Part shown: positions 1-8,800 of the stretch, piece after piece
Numbering within the stretch: position 1 is the first letter of the stretch
How the letters are laid out: each line of letters begins with the position of its first letter
Origin: Tannerella sp.
GTDB taxonomy: Bacteria; Bacteroidota; Bacteroidia; Bacteroidales; Tannerellaceae
Assembly (NCBI GenBank): GCA_031272655.1
Contig: JAISTJ010000104.1
Span: 1-13,925, forward strand
Reading direction: 5' to 3'
Length of the DNA: 13,925 bases
Translations under genes and position numbers: made by a program
The notes under the pieces: model-generated
What the model was told of the DNA's origin: nothing
Database searches by the model: none
The model's input: the letters and a program-made list of their open reading frames with translations, nothing else

Positions 1-600
1 AACTCAGTCGCTACCGTAACATCTGCGGGCGCCGTTAAAGCTATTGGTGCAGGTTCCTGTACAATTACGGTAACGACGGCCGAAGGTAACTTCACGGCTA
101 CCTGCGCCGTAACGGTTACATCATCAACGGTGTCGGTTACCGGAATTAAGGCCACATCACCGACAGCGGTCAGCATCGAACAGGGCAAGACAGCGACACT
201 CGCCGTCAGCGTAGAGCCTTCCAATGCCACCGACAAAACCGTAAACTGGCAAAGTGCAGACGCATCAATTGCTTCGGTTTCTTCATCAGGCGTTGTAACC
301 GGAGTAAAAGTCGGTCAAACGGCAGTCAGCGCCGTAACAAAAGACGGCGGCTATTCGGTTCTGTTTACAATAACCGTTACCTCTCCCGTTGGCAATGAGG
401 CGCTTACCACGACGCAAATCTACGCGGCAGGCGGCACGCTTTACTTAGCCCTACCCGCCCCCGAAACGGTACGGATATATTCGCTGACTGGACGCCTTGT
501 CAGTACCCTCGCAGCCCCCGCAGGCATGTCGAATGTATCCCTGCCGAGCAGCATCTATATAATCAGGACAGCAACCACAACAGTTAAGGTCGTTTTGTAG
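1..600 (+). CDS. Big_2 (Ig-like) surface protein with C-terminal sorting-like domain, 3' part only
   Basis: The reading frame is open from the first base, so this is the C-terminal 199 residues of a larger protein. Residues 1 to about 40 are the end of one bacterial Ig-like (Big_2) domain. About residues 42-127 form a complete second one, with the typical strand pattern: an opening TGI segment, an EGK-like turn (EQGKTATL), the VNW and IASVSS strands, and a GVVTGVKVGQT motif near the end. The last ~68 residues (IYSLTGRLV near the middle, SIYIIRT, then a VKVVL end) resemble the C-terminal module of the type IX secretion or DUF6383 kind, which routes Bacteroidota proteins to the cell surface. 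The protein is therefore probably exported and adhesive or structural; its catalytic or binding part, if any, lies outside the window. A GTG at 130 could be mistaken for a start, but the frame continues upstream with Big_2 sequence. Stop is TAG at 598-600, followed by a terminator. The Big_2 call is strong; the sorting-domain subtype is uncertain. Confidence 0.85.
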   Translation, partial: NSVATVTSAGAVKAIGAGSCTITVTTAEGNFTATCAVTVTSSTVSVTGIKATSPTAVSIEQGKTATLAVSVEPSNATDKTVNWQSADASIASVSSSGVVTGVKVGQTAVSAVTKDGGYSVLFTITVTSPVGNEALTTTQIYAAGGTLYLALPAPETVRIYSLTGRLVSTLAAPAGMSNVSLPSSIYIIRTATTTVKVVL

Positions 601-645
601 CATCCGTTCGTGAGAACGTCGTCATTATACTTTTTGTTTCATTGG

Positions 646-700
646 AAAGGCACAAAGCACAAAGGCTCACAACCTTGCACGCTTTGTGCCTTTTTATTTC
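646..700 (+). terminator. Rho-independent terminator after the Big_2 protein gene
   Basis: A perfect 13-bp inverted repeat, AAAGGCACAAAGC at 646-658 and its complement at 681-693, encloses a 22-nt loop. The 3' arm runs into a T-rich tract (691-700). It lies 46 bp after the stop codon at 600 and ends the transcript before the promoter at 797-827. Confidence 0.9.
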
Positions 701-743
701 TTCTTCTTCGACATTATTTTGAAAAAAAACATTTTAACAATTC

Positions 744-798
744 TTCTACGTAAAATTACGTAGAAAATGACCCTGAAAAATACGTAAAATTACGTATT
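744..798. promoter_or_regulatory. Two near-identical palindromes, candidate operator pair
   Basis: Two inverted repeats share the same 16-base core TACGTAAAATTACGTA (747-762 and 781-796). The first has 10-bp arms (744-753 and 756-765), the second 9-bp arms (779-787 and 790-798), each around an AA spacer. Centres are 34 bp apart. The second palindrome overlaps the TTG of the putative -33 box (797-799) of the promoter for the gene at 865, so binding there would be expected to affect transcription. The regulator is not identified; the layout fits a dimeric repressor or activator with two sites. No regulator gene is adjacent. Confidence 0.65.
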
Positions 799-827
799 GA
801 CAACTTCAAATTTATATTGTATCTTTG
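797..827 (+). promoter_or_regulatory. Bacteroidota-type promoter for the gene at 865
   Basis: TTG at 797-799 and TATCTTTG at 820-827 (matching TAnnTTTG) are 20 bp apart, the arrangement used by the Bacteroidota housekeeping sigma factor. Transcription would start near 833, leaving a leader of about 30 nt before the ATG at 865. No strong Shine-Dalgarno is present, as is usual in this phylum. Confidence 0.75.
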
Positions 828-864
828 TACCCGAATTTTATCACATTTTTAATTATACAAGACA

Positions 865-1833
865 ATGAGAATCATTAATTTTATCACAATTTGCCTCGCA
901 TTCATGTTAGTTTGCGGAACGGCAGAGGCGCAGTTCGGAGTCGGACGCGCAATCAGGCGCGGCGTAGAAAAAGCCGCAGAGAAGAAAGCTGAAGAGAAGG
1001 CTGCCGAAGCGACCGAGAAGGCGCTTGAGAAGCCATTATCGGAAGCCGAAAAAGGCATCAACAAGGGCGCTGAAGCGGCATCAAAAGGGCTTGACAAAGC
1101 GGGCGAGGCCATCCAGAGGGCTGATTCCGCAGCGGCAGCCGATGCAGCCGCAGCTGCCGCCAACGAAGTGGCAATACCCGAAGTAGGCGATGCTCCCTAC
1201 ACTCCAAGCGCCGATGAATACGGGTTTTTCGCCGCTAAAACAGGCGCCGTACAGGTTTTTGCCAACAAGGACGCCAAAGGCAAGGTAACATCGCAGTCGC
1301 GTAACACGATTACAGCCATCACAGGCTCAAAAAACGCTTATGCGATCAGTTACGAGAGCGAACTGCTTGACGCCAAAGGCAAACCGACCAACAAGGACAA
1401 TCCGATTGTGCTAAACTACCGCGTGGTAGTAGCCGACGGACAGCTCTACCTTGACCTCAAGGGGATGTTCGGTGCGGTAGATGGTCTTGCATCCGTCGAG
1501 GCGCACGGCTCCGTTCCGCGTATTCCCAACGATCTTAAAGTAGGTCAGAAGATAGAAGACTCCAATGCGGCCGCCCGCGTAGCGTTCATCAACTATTCCG
1601 CCAACTGGACCGAGGGCAAGTGTGAAGCCGAAGAAGAAGTTACAACCCAGGCAGGCACTTTTAACGCATTGAAAGTTACGCAGAAAGTCAATTCCCGCGT
1701 GATGGGCATCCGCGTAGACGGCACGATGAACACTTGGTATGTCAAAGGCGTAGGCTCCGTAAAAACGGAAACTATTGACAAAAACGGCAAAGTTATCAGC
1801 AGCACCGAATTAGTTTCATCAACGGGGCTTTAA
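865..1833 (+). CDS. Secreted protein with long charged helix and TapB/DUF3108-like domain
   Basis: A 322-residue protein with a signal peptide at residues 1-22 (cleavage after AEA, before QFG). Cys17 is not in a proper lipobox because Val precedes it. Residues ~28-100 are almost entirely Ala, Glu, Lys, Arg and Gly, a long amphipathic or coiled-coil helix ending in an Ala-rich run (89-99). Residues ~110-322 look like a mixed beta domain similar to the TapB/DUF3108-like family: repeated beta strands, a QAGTFNALKVTQ segment and a TWYVKGVGSVKTE segment typical of that family. The family has no known enzyme activity; a periplasmic or outer-membrane-associated role is inferred. It has its own promoter with two palindromes. 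Its stop at 1833 is only five bases from the stop of the convergent aconitase gene, and no terminator hairpin is seen between them. The domain assignment is from sequence resemblance only. Confidence 0.85.
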   Translation: MRIINFITICLAFMLVCGTAEAQFGVGRAIRRGVEKAAEKKAEEKAAEATEKALEKPLSEAEKGINKGAEAASKGLDKAGEAIQRADSAAAADAAAAAANEVAIPEVGDAPYTPSADEYGFFAAKTGAVQVFANKDAKGKVTSQSRNTITAITGSKNAYAISYESELLDAKGKPTNKDNPIVLNYRVVVADGQLYLDLKGMFGAVDGLASVEAHGSVPRIPNDLKVGQKIEDSNAAARVAFINYSANWTEGKCEAEEEVTTQAGTFNALKVTQKVNSRVMGIRVDGTMNTWYVKGVGSVKTETIDKNGKVISSTELVSSTGL

Positions 1834-1838
1834 AAACA

Positions 1839-4157
1839 TCATTTTGCCTTGATAGACAAATAGTTAAGAGCGCTTCCGGCTCGCCACCATTCTATTTGCT
1901 GGGCGTTGAAAGTGTGGATAGCGGGGAACGATTCTGTTGTCCCGTCGGAATGTAGAAGTGTTACCGTCAGCGGCACATTTGGACGGAAATCGTCTGTGCC
2001 GCTGACAGTTATGCTGTCGTCTTCGCGGATACGGTCGTAGTCGGCTTTGTCGGCGAAAGTGAGCGCCAGCATACCCTGTTTCTTCAGGTTTGTCTCGTGG
2101 ATGCGGGCGAAACTCTTGGCGAGGATCACTTTGACGTTGAGGAAACGCGGTTCCATAGCGGCATGTTCGCGCGACGAGCCTTCGCCGTAGTTCTCCTCCG
2201 CCACGACAATAGAGGGAATGCCTTTTGCCTTGTATGCGCGTGCGGCGTCGGAAACAGCTGTGTAAGAGCCGGTTAGCCGGTTCCGCACTTCGTTTGTTTT
2301 GCCGTTGAAGGCGTTCACTGCGCCCATTAGCAGGTTGCCGGAAATGTTTTCAAGATGCCCCCTGAAGCGAAGCCACGGGCCGGCCATAGAAATATGGTCG
2401 GTTGTGCATTTGCCTTGCGCTTTGAGCAGCAGGCGCATCTCTTTGAGGTCGTCCGGCTGCGGCGCGGGGAATGGGGCAAGGAGTTGGAGGCGCTCCGAAA
2501 GTGGCGAAATAACTATTTCGTCGGTTTTTGTCGGTTTTTTTTGGTTTTCGGTTGTTTTTTGAGTTTCTTGAGTTTTTTGAGTTTCTTGGTTTTTTTGAGT
2601 TTCGTTGTTTTCGGCTGTCTCGTTTGAGACGAAGCCTTGCGGGGGGAAGTTGTCGCCGTGGGGTTCTTTTAGTTTTACTTCGCGACCGTCGGCGGTTTTT
2701 AGCCTGTCTGTCAGAGGGTTAAAACACAGATCGCCGGCAATAGTCAGCGCCACAGTCAGTTCCGGTGAAGCCACGAAAGCGAATGTGTTAGGGTTGCCGT
2801 CGGCGCGTTTGGCAAAATTGCGGTTGAACGACGTAACGATGGAGTTACGGCGGGTGTTATCGTCGGTATGCCGTTTCCACTGCCCGATACACGGCCCGCA
2901 GGCGTTCGCCATGACAAGGGCGCCGATACGTTCAAAATCGGCTATAATACCGTCACGTTCAGCCGTTTGCCGTATCCTTTCCGAACCCGGATTGATGATA
3001 AGCGATGCTTTCACCGGTAGCTTCTCTTCAAAAGCCTGCCGCGCAACGGACGCCGCACGGCTCAAATCCTGATAGGAAGAGTTTGTGCATGAGCCGATAA
3101 GCCCTACTTCCATCGCCTGCGGATAGCCGTTTTCGCGTACACGGGCGGCAAACTCCGAAATTGGCGTTGCAGCATCGGGAGTAAACGGCCCGTTGATATA
3201 AGGCTCTAATTCAGAGAGGTTTATCTCTATCACGCGGTCGTAATATTTTTCGGGACTTAAAGCCACCTCTCTGTCTGCCGTTAAATGAGAAGCGTACTGT
3301 TCTGCAAGCGCAGCCACTTCCGCACGCCCTGTAATCCGCAGATACTCAGCCATATTGCTGTCAAACGGAAAAACTGACGTCGTTGCGCCCACTTCGGCGC
3401 CCATATTGCAAATCGTAGCTTTGCCGGTAGCCGAGAGGGAAGCCGTTCCGTCGCCGAAATATTCGATAATAGAATTAGTGCCGCCTTTAACTGTCAGGAT
3501 ACCAGCGAGTTTCAGTATCACGTCTTTAGGCGCAGTCCAACCGTTAAGGCGTCCGGTAAGTTTGACGCCGATAATCTGCGGCATCTTCAGTTCCCATTCC
3601 ATTCCACTCATAACATCCACAGCATCAGCGCCTCCGACGCCGATAGCAAGCATACCAAGCCCGCCTGCGTTAGGAGTATGCGAATCGGTGCCAATCATCA
3701 TCCCGCCCGGAAAAGCGTAGTTTTCAAGCACAACCTGATGAATGATGCCTGCTCCCGGTTTCCAGAAGCCTATCCCGTACTTTCCCGAAACGGCTTTGAG
3801 GAAGTCGTAAACCTCACTGTTTGAGACAATTGCAGCTGCGATATCCTGTTCGGCGCCTTGGTCTGCCACAATGAGGTGGTCGCAATGGACTGTTGCAGGT
3901 ACGGCAGACTGCATTTTGCCGGCGTTCATAAACTGCAACAGCGCCATTTGGGCGGTTGCGTCCTGCATCGCCACGCGGTCGGGGCGGAAGTTCACATAAG
4001 CTTCGCCGCGCCGATACGCCTGTAACGACCCAAAGTCGTACAGATGAGCATATAAAATCTTCTCCGCCAGCGTCAAAGGGCGGTTTAATACACGTCTTAC
4101 GGCATCCAGCCTCTGCGCCGTCCGCTCATAACAATTTCTAACTATTCCCAATTCCAT
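1839..4157 (-). CDS. acn: Aconitate hydratase (mitochondrial-type aconitase)
   Basis: A 772-residue aconitase, which interconverts citrate and isocitrate through cis-aconitate in the TCA cycle using a [4Fe-4S] cluster. The three cluster cysteines are visible: Cys357 in [11 protein letters not shown], and Cys420 and Cys423 in [11 protein letters not shown]. Other hallmarks are [21 protein letters not shown] (~156-176), a TTDHIS-AGPW segment (~585-595), and the swivelling domain 4 with [14 protein letters not shown] (~658-671) and the [14 protein letters not shown] segment (~684-697). Sequence and length place it with the mitochondrial-type family. The ATG at 4157 was chosen over an in-frame TTG at 4196 because the 13 extra residues come from a 7-bp repeat tract. 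The odd feature is an expanded linker between domains 3 and 4 (residues ~512-547), built of ETQK(N/T)Q repeats. It may share a transcript with the oxidoreductase gene 73 bp upstream; no promoter was seen in that gap. Confidence 0.96.
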   Translation of the reverse strand: MELGIVRNCYERTAQRLDAVRRVLNRPLTLAEKILYAHLYDFGSLQAYRRGEAYVNFRPDRVAMQDATAQMALLQFMNAGKMQSAVPATVHCDHLIVADQGAEQDIAAAIVSNSEVYDFLKAVSGKYGIGFWKPGAGIIHQVVLENYAFPGGMMIGTDSHTPNAGGLGMLAIGVGGADAVDVMSGMEWELKMPQIIGVKLTGRLNGWTAPKDVILKLAGILTVKGGTNSIIEYFGDGTASLSATGKATICNMGAEVGATTSVFPFDSNMAEYLRITGRAEVAALAEQYASHLTADREVALSPEKYYDRVIEINLSELEPYINGPFTPDAATPISEFAARVRENGYPQAMEVGLIGSCTNSSYQDLSRAASVARQAFEEKLPVKASLIINPGSERIRQTAERDGIIADFERIGALVMANACGPCIGQWKRHTDDNTRRNSIVTSFNRNFAKRADGNPNTFAFVASPELTVALTIAGDLCFNPLTDRLKTADGREVKLKEPHGDNFPPQGFVSNETAENNETQKNQETQKTQETQKTTENQKKPTKTDEIVISPLSERLQLLAPFPAPQPDDLKEMRLLLKAQGKCTTDHISMAGPWLRFRGHLENISGNLLMGAVNAFNGKTNEVRNRLTGSYTAVSDAARAYKAKGIPSIVVAEENYGEGSSREHAAMEPRFLNVKVILAKSFARIHETNLKKQGMLALTFADKADYDRIREDDSITVSGTDDFRPNVPLTVTLLHSDGTTESFPAIHTFNAQQIEWWRAGSALNYLSIKAK
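2532..2603 (-). repeat. 18-bp tandem repeat inside the aconitase gene (interdomain linker)
   Basis: Four 18-bp units encode [18 protein letters not shown] and a degenerate ENQKKP (aconitase residues 519-542). The first three share the 14-base start GAAACTCAAAAAAC. The tract is A-rich on the coding strand and sits in the surface linker joining the first three domains to domain 4, where length changes are likely to be tolerated. Replication slippage is the probable origin. Confidence 0.85.
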
Positions 4158-4160
4158 ATA

Positions 4161-4222
4161 AATTCTAACTCTTATTTCTAATTTGTTAATTCTCAATTCT
4201 CAATTCTTAATTCTTAATTCTC
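4161..4222. repeat. 7-bp tandem repeat tract (AATTCTC/T) upstream of aconitase
   Basis: Five consecutive 7-bp units (AATTCTC, AATTCTC, AATTCTT, AATTCTT, AATTCTC) occupy 4188-4222. Looser related sequence continues from 4161 to 4187. The tract fills most of the 73-bp gap between the oxidoreductase stop and the aconitase start. A related stretch lies at 10704-10732, so this appears to be a dispersed intergenic repeat. No promoter match is seen in it. Confidence 0.8.
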
Positions 4223-4230
4223 AATTTAAT

Positions 4231-5574
4231 TTAAACAGCCGCTGTTCCTGCAACCGGAATATTTTCAGAGAAGCCTTCAATTGGTCCGAAAGCAAACGTT
4301 TCAGGTCCAAGTTTCATAGAAGAAGCAATGATTTCATCCCATGTAACGAATTTACCGGTATAGGCCGACATACGTCCCATCATTGCGATAAGAGTGGAAT
4401 GGACATGCTGTTCGGCGTCATTAAAGGGTTGATTATTACGTATTGCCGTAACAAGGCGTATATGTTCTTGAATATATGCGGCAGATAGACGGTCGTTGTT
4501 TTCACCTTCAGGTTGAGTATATTCCCATGCCACCGAGCCGTCAAGATTGAATATTTTGTCGTAGCAGTTGGTATAGCCTTTGGTTCCGTAAAGATATACG
4601 CCAAAGCTATTGTCACAACCGCCGATCTGGCGAGATGTACAATGAGCGCGACGGCCGTCGTCATAAACATATTCGACGCTGAAAAAATCGTACATATCGC
4701 CATTAACGCGACGCTGGCGACCACCGGTAGCTTCGGCGCGAATAGGATGTTTCTCTCCAAGAAACCATGTAAGCATATCTATCTCATGAATAAACTGCTC
4801 AACGATAAGGTCTCCCGACGTCCAACAGAAATTCACCCAGTTACGCAGCGCATATTCCATATCTGTCCATTCAGGTTTGCGTTTGACATGCCACAAAGCG
4901 CCGCCCAGACGGGTAACGTGTGCAGAAACGATTTCTCCGATAGCTCCGCCTGCAACTCTACGATAGTTTTCTATACAGTCGCGTTGAGAACGGCGAACCG
5001 TACCGCTCATGACCGATAAGCCTTTTGCAGCCGCCTGTTTGCCCGTTGCAAGAACCTGCCGAGCGCGCACCGGATCAGTAGCGCAAGGCTTCTCTATAAA
5101 ACAATGTTTACCTTTAGAGACAGCGTATTCAAAATGCTCGGCACGGAAAATCGGCGGCGTACAAAGCAAAACAACATCTACGCCCGAATCAATAACTTTC
5201 TGATAAGCATCAAAACCTGTAAAGCATTTATCTTCAGGAATATTTTGACCTTTCTCTTTAAGATATTTGTGGCATGAAGTCAATTTATCTTCAAAAACAT
5301 CTCCTAATGCAGTGATAGTAAGTCCGTTACCGGCACTTATAAAATCCACTGCCGCACCTGTACCACGTCCGCCACAGCCAACTAAGCCCGCTTTAAGCGG
5401 CTTACCATCAGGGGCTTTAGCAAGCAGTTCGGGAACTGCTACATCTTTCAGTTTATCATCTTTAGCTGCCGAAGTACAGCCTGTTAAAAACGCCGGAACA
5501 CTAATAGCCCCAAGCGCACTGACAGCAGTCCCTTTCAGAAAACCGCGTCTGTTAAAATTTTTTGTATTATACAT
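4231..5574 (-). CDS. Gfo/Idh/MocA family oxidoreductase with Tat signal
   Basis: A 447-residue NAD(P)-dependent dehydrogenase of the Gfo/Idh/MocA family, which oxidises or reduces sugar and cyclitol substrates. A twin-arginine export signal (NRRGFLKGTAVSALGA, ~8-23) is followed by a possible lipobox LTGC (30-33), suggesting an exported and perhaps lipid-anchored enzyme. The Rossmann fold shows GLVGCGGRGTG (63-73), a CTPP segment after beta-4 (138-141) and the family motif EKP with Lys162. The C-terminal alpha/beta domain contains QFIHEIDML (260-268); His263 and Asp266 fit the usual HxxD position. ATG at 5574 is preferred because the Tat motif starts nine residues in; upstream in-frame codons run into the lipoprotein gene. 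It starts 10 bp after that lipoprotein gene and is probably cotranscribed with it. The substrate cannot be told from sequence; 3-keto sugar or inositol chemistry are family possibilities. Confidence 0.93.
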   Translation of the reverse strand: MYNTKNFNRRGFLKGTAVSALGAISVPAFLTGCTSAAKDDKLKDVAVPELLAKAPDGKPLKAGLVGCGGRGTGAAVDFISAGNGLTITALGDVFEDKLTSCHKYLKEKGQNIPEDKCFTGFDAYQKVIDSGVDVVLLCTPPIFRAEHFEYAVSKGKHCFIEKPCATDPVRARQVLATGKQAAAKGLSVMSGTVRRSQRDCIENYRRVAGGAIGEIVSAHVTRLGGALWHVKRKPEWTDMEYALRNWVNFCWTSGDLIVEQFIHEIDMLTWFLGEKHPIRAEATGGRQRRVNGDMYDFFSVEYVYDDGRRAHCTSRQIGGCDNSFGVYLYGTKGYTNCYDKIFNLDGSVAWEYTQPEGENNDRLSAAYIQEHIRLVTAIRNNQPFNDAEQHVHSTLIAMMGRMSAYTGKFVTWDEIIASSMKLGPETFAFGPIEGFSENIPVAGTAAV

Positions 5575-5584
5575 TTTATATAAG

Positions 5585-5785
5585 TTATTGTACGTAAACC
5601 TTTTTGACTTTTTTGTTCTTTTCGTAAGTATCAAACTGCTGATGTTCATAGTTTTTACCCGATTTATCCATGATAAACCGTTCATCAGTAGAGATTTCGC
5701 GTGTCTCAACCATCTTCGGAGACCTGCATGACGAAACTAAGAAGACACAAATGCCTATATATCCAAGAATAACTGCTTTTTTCAT
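5585..5785 (-). CDS. Small lipoprotein of unknown function
   Basis: A 66-residue protein starting MKKAVILGYIG, with a hydrophobic stretch and the lipobox VSSC at residues 17-20, so it should be acylated at Cys20. The mature part is about 46 residues, highly charged and soluble-looking, with a Lys-rich end (KNKKVKKVYVQ). The residues after Cys20 (RSPK) lack the acidic signal seen on many surface-exposed Bacteroidota lipoproteins, so a periplasm-facing position is more likely. It is first in an apparent two-gene operon with the Gfo/Idh oxidoreductase, 10 bp upstream of it, and has a good promoter 53 bp before its ATG. I do not recognise the family. Confidence 0.8.
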   Translation of the reverse strand: MKKAVILGYIGICVFLVSSCRSPKMVETREISTDERFIMDKSGKNYEHQQFDTYEKNKKVKKVYVQ

Positions 5786-5837
5786 AATTCGCTAAAATAT
5801 AATTGTTTATAATATGTCAAGGGATTATAATCGCCTA

Positions 5838-5869
5838 CAAAGATAGTGAATAGAAAAATAATTTCCAAA
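5838..5869 (-). promoter_or_regulatory. Promoter for the lipoprotein-oxidoreductase operon
   Basis: On the minus strand, TTTG (5869-5866) and TATCTTTG (5845-5838) are 20 bp apart, an excellent match to the Bacteroidota promoter. The predicted start is near 5831, giving a leader of about 45 nt to the ATG at 5785. It lies in the 100-bp gap after the mfd stop. Confidence 0.8.
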
Positions 5870-5885
5870 TAATATCAAAAAAAAA

Positions 5886-8800
5886 TTATTCCGCGACTTC
5901 CTTCAAATACCGGCAAGCCTTTTCAACATCAGGTACTTGGCTTATTATCAGGCTGCGGCGGTCAGCTTGTTCGCGGAAGTTGCATATTTTGGGATATTTT
6001 TGAACAAATGCTATCAAGGCGCTGAAGGCTTTACTTCCGTAATAGGGGCTATTTTTATCGCTTATAAGATGCAGTCGCATAACTCCCTGTTTGAGGATAA
6101 TCTTCTCTACACCAAGCTTTTTACCAAGTCTGCGTAATTGTACCACACGTATAAGTTCCTCTCCTTGAGGCGGAATCTCTCCGAAGCGGTCTTTCAGACG
6201 GGTTACGAAGCCGTCAAGTTTATCGTCAGACTCTATGCTGTCGAGTTCGCGATATATACTTACGCGCTCCGAATCGTTGGGAATATATGTTGGCGGAAAG
6301 AGCAGTTCGAGGTCGCTTTCTATATATGTATCTTTGACGAGTGTTTGCGGTTCTTCTTTATTATCAGCGGCATAGATATCGGAAAACTCATCAATTTTAA
6401 GTTCGGTAACAGCTTCCTCGAGAATTTTTTGATAAGTTTCATAGCCAAGGTCAGCAATAAAGCCGCTCTGTTCGGCGCCAAGCATATTGCCTGCACCTCG
6501 AATATCAAGGTCTTGAAGAGCTATATGCATCCCGCTTCCGAGTTCGGAGAAGTTAGAGATAGCCTGCAGACGACGGCGCGATTCGGGCGTCAAGGTGGTC
6601 AAAGGAGGGGATAGCAGGTAACAGAATGCTTTTCGGTTGCTACGACCTACCCTACCGCGAAGTTGATGAAGCTCGGACAGCCCGAATTGATGTGCATTGT
6701 TGATAATTATAGTGTTAGCGTTAGGCACATCTATGCCGTTCTCCATTATAGTAGTTGAAATCAACACGTCAAATTCATAATTAACAAAATCAATTATTAC
6801 TTTTTCGAGTTTTTCGGGTTCCATCTGACCGTGTCCTATTGCAATGCGAGCGTCAGGAATTTCACGGCGGATAAGCTTTTCTATTTCATAAATATTTTGT
6901 ATTCTGTTATTTATAAAAAAGACTTGACCATTGCGGCTCATCTCAAACTCTATTGCTTCACGAATGACGTCTGCGTTAAAGCGTTCTATTTCAGTTTGAA
7001 TAGGATAGCGGTTAGGTGGCGGGGTGTGGATATTGCTAAGGTCGCGGGCGCCCATGAGCGAGAACTGCAACGTGCGCGGGATTGGCGTCGCAGTCATAGT
7101 TAGAGTATCAACATTCGTCTTCATTTGGCGCAATTTTTCTTTCACTGAAACGCCGAATTTCTGTTCTTCATCTATCACAAGCAGTCCTAAATCTTTGAAT
7201 ATAACGTCTTTACCTACCAAGCGATGAGTTCCTATAAGTATATTCAACTCGCCTGATTTCAGCCTGTCAAGTATTTTACGGATATCTCCTGAAGTACGTG
7301 CACGGCTGATATAATCAATTGAGCAGGGGAAATCTTTCAGACGGTCGGAGAAAGTGCGGTAGTGCTGAAAAGCGAGAACTGTTGTAGGGACAAGCACCGC
7401 CACCTGTTTGTTGTCGGCAACGGCTTTGAAAGCGGCGCGTACTGCTATTTCTGTCTTGCCGAAACCAACGTCCCCACAAATAAGTCTGTCCATAGGGCGG
7501 ACGCTTTCCATATCAGATTTAACATCGTTAGTAGCTTTAAGCTGGTCGGGGGTGTCTTCATAGATAAAACTTGCCTCAAGTTCGTCCTGCATAAAACTGT
7601 CGGGACTGAAAGCAAAACCTTTCTGGTCACGGCGTAGAGAGTAAAGTTTAATAAGGTCGCGGGCTATATCCTTGACTTTCTTCTTAGTGCGGTCTTTCAT
7701 TTTCTCCCATGCACCTGTTCCAAGTTTGCTCAAAACAGGCGGTTCACCGTCTTTACCTTTGTATTTCGACAATTTATGAAGTGCATGGATGCTGACAAAA
7801 ATAATGTCATTGTTCTTATAAATCAGTTTCACAGCCTCTTGAAGTCTGCCGCTAACCTCTGTTCTTACAAGTCCACCGAACTGGCCAATGCCATGGTCTA
7901 TATGAACGATATAATCACCTGTAGTAAATTGGTTTAACTCTTTAAGCGTAAGTGTAATCTTGCCACTACGGGCCTTGTCGCTCTTAAGATTGTATTTATG
8001 AAAACGTCCGAAAATTTGATGGTCGGTAAACAGGCATATTTTCAGGTTGTTATCTATATATCCATCATGAAGAGTGTGATTGAAAGCGCTGAAAGCGACA
8101 TCGTCACCCCTGTCATGAAAGATATCTGCAATACGTTGTGCCTGTTTAGCGCTGTCAGTGAGCAGATAAATAGCATAACCATCCGATATGTAGCGCTTAC
8201 ACGATTCCGCCACAAGGTCGAAATTTTTTTGAAACGCAGGTTGTGGCGAAGTATCGAAAACGATTTCACTTTGTATATAATGACTTGCAAAACCGATTTT
8301 AATAAATTTTTCAGCCGCAGAAACAAAATTCTCTATGTGGACGAGTTTTTTTTGCATAGCGGCAACATCTTTAAAACCTTCTTCATCGCGATTAACGGGC
8401 ATTTCATTCCAAAGAGACTCTATTCTTTCGCGACACCACCGCAAATCGTTGCACACTAATACAGACTTGTCTGAAGGCAGCAACTCAAGCAAACACGTGT
8501 CGGAGTCGTCATGTCCGCTAATTTCAGGTATTACATGAATTTCTTTAAGCCGTCCCTTTGACAGTTGTGTCTCGACGTCGAAACTGCGGATCGTTTCAAC
8601 CTCATTACCAAAAAAATCCACTCTAAAAGGTTCTTCGTTGGAAAATGAAAAAACATCCACAATACTACCTCTTATGGCATATTGTCCGGGCTCATAGACA
8701 TAATCGGTCTGCTCAAAACCATAACTGTCGAGCACATCGGAAACGAACATCGGGTCGAGCTTTTCTCCTTCATGTATTGTTAATGTATTCTCTGTCAGCA

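Noticed and set aside
849..1163. Minus-strand frame rich in Ala and Ser opposite the start of the 865 gene
   Set aside because: It is the antisense shadow of the Ala/Glu/Lys-rich region; the plus-strand frame has a signal peptide, promoter and recognisable domain.
4158..4196. Thirteen-residue N-terminal extension of aconitase from a TTG
   Set aside because: The extra residues are encoded by the 7-bp repeat tract and are not expected in aconitases; the ATG at 4157 fits better.
4183..4488. Plus-strand frame with [15 protein letters not shown] repeats
   Set aside because: This peptide is simply the translation of the AATTCTT repeats followed by sequence antisense to the oxidoreductase.
5575..5709. 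Longer start for the Gfo/Idh oxidoreductase
   Set aside because: It would overlap most of the lipoprotein gene and bury the Tat signal 45 residues in; the ATG at 5574 puts the signal at the N-terminus.
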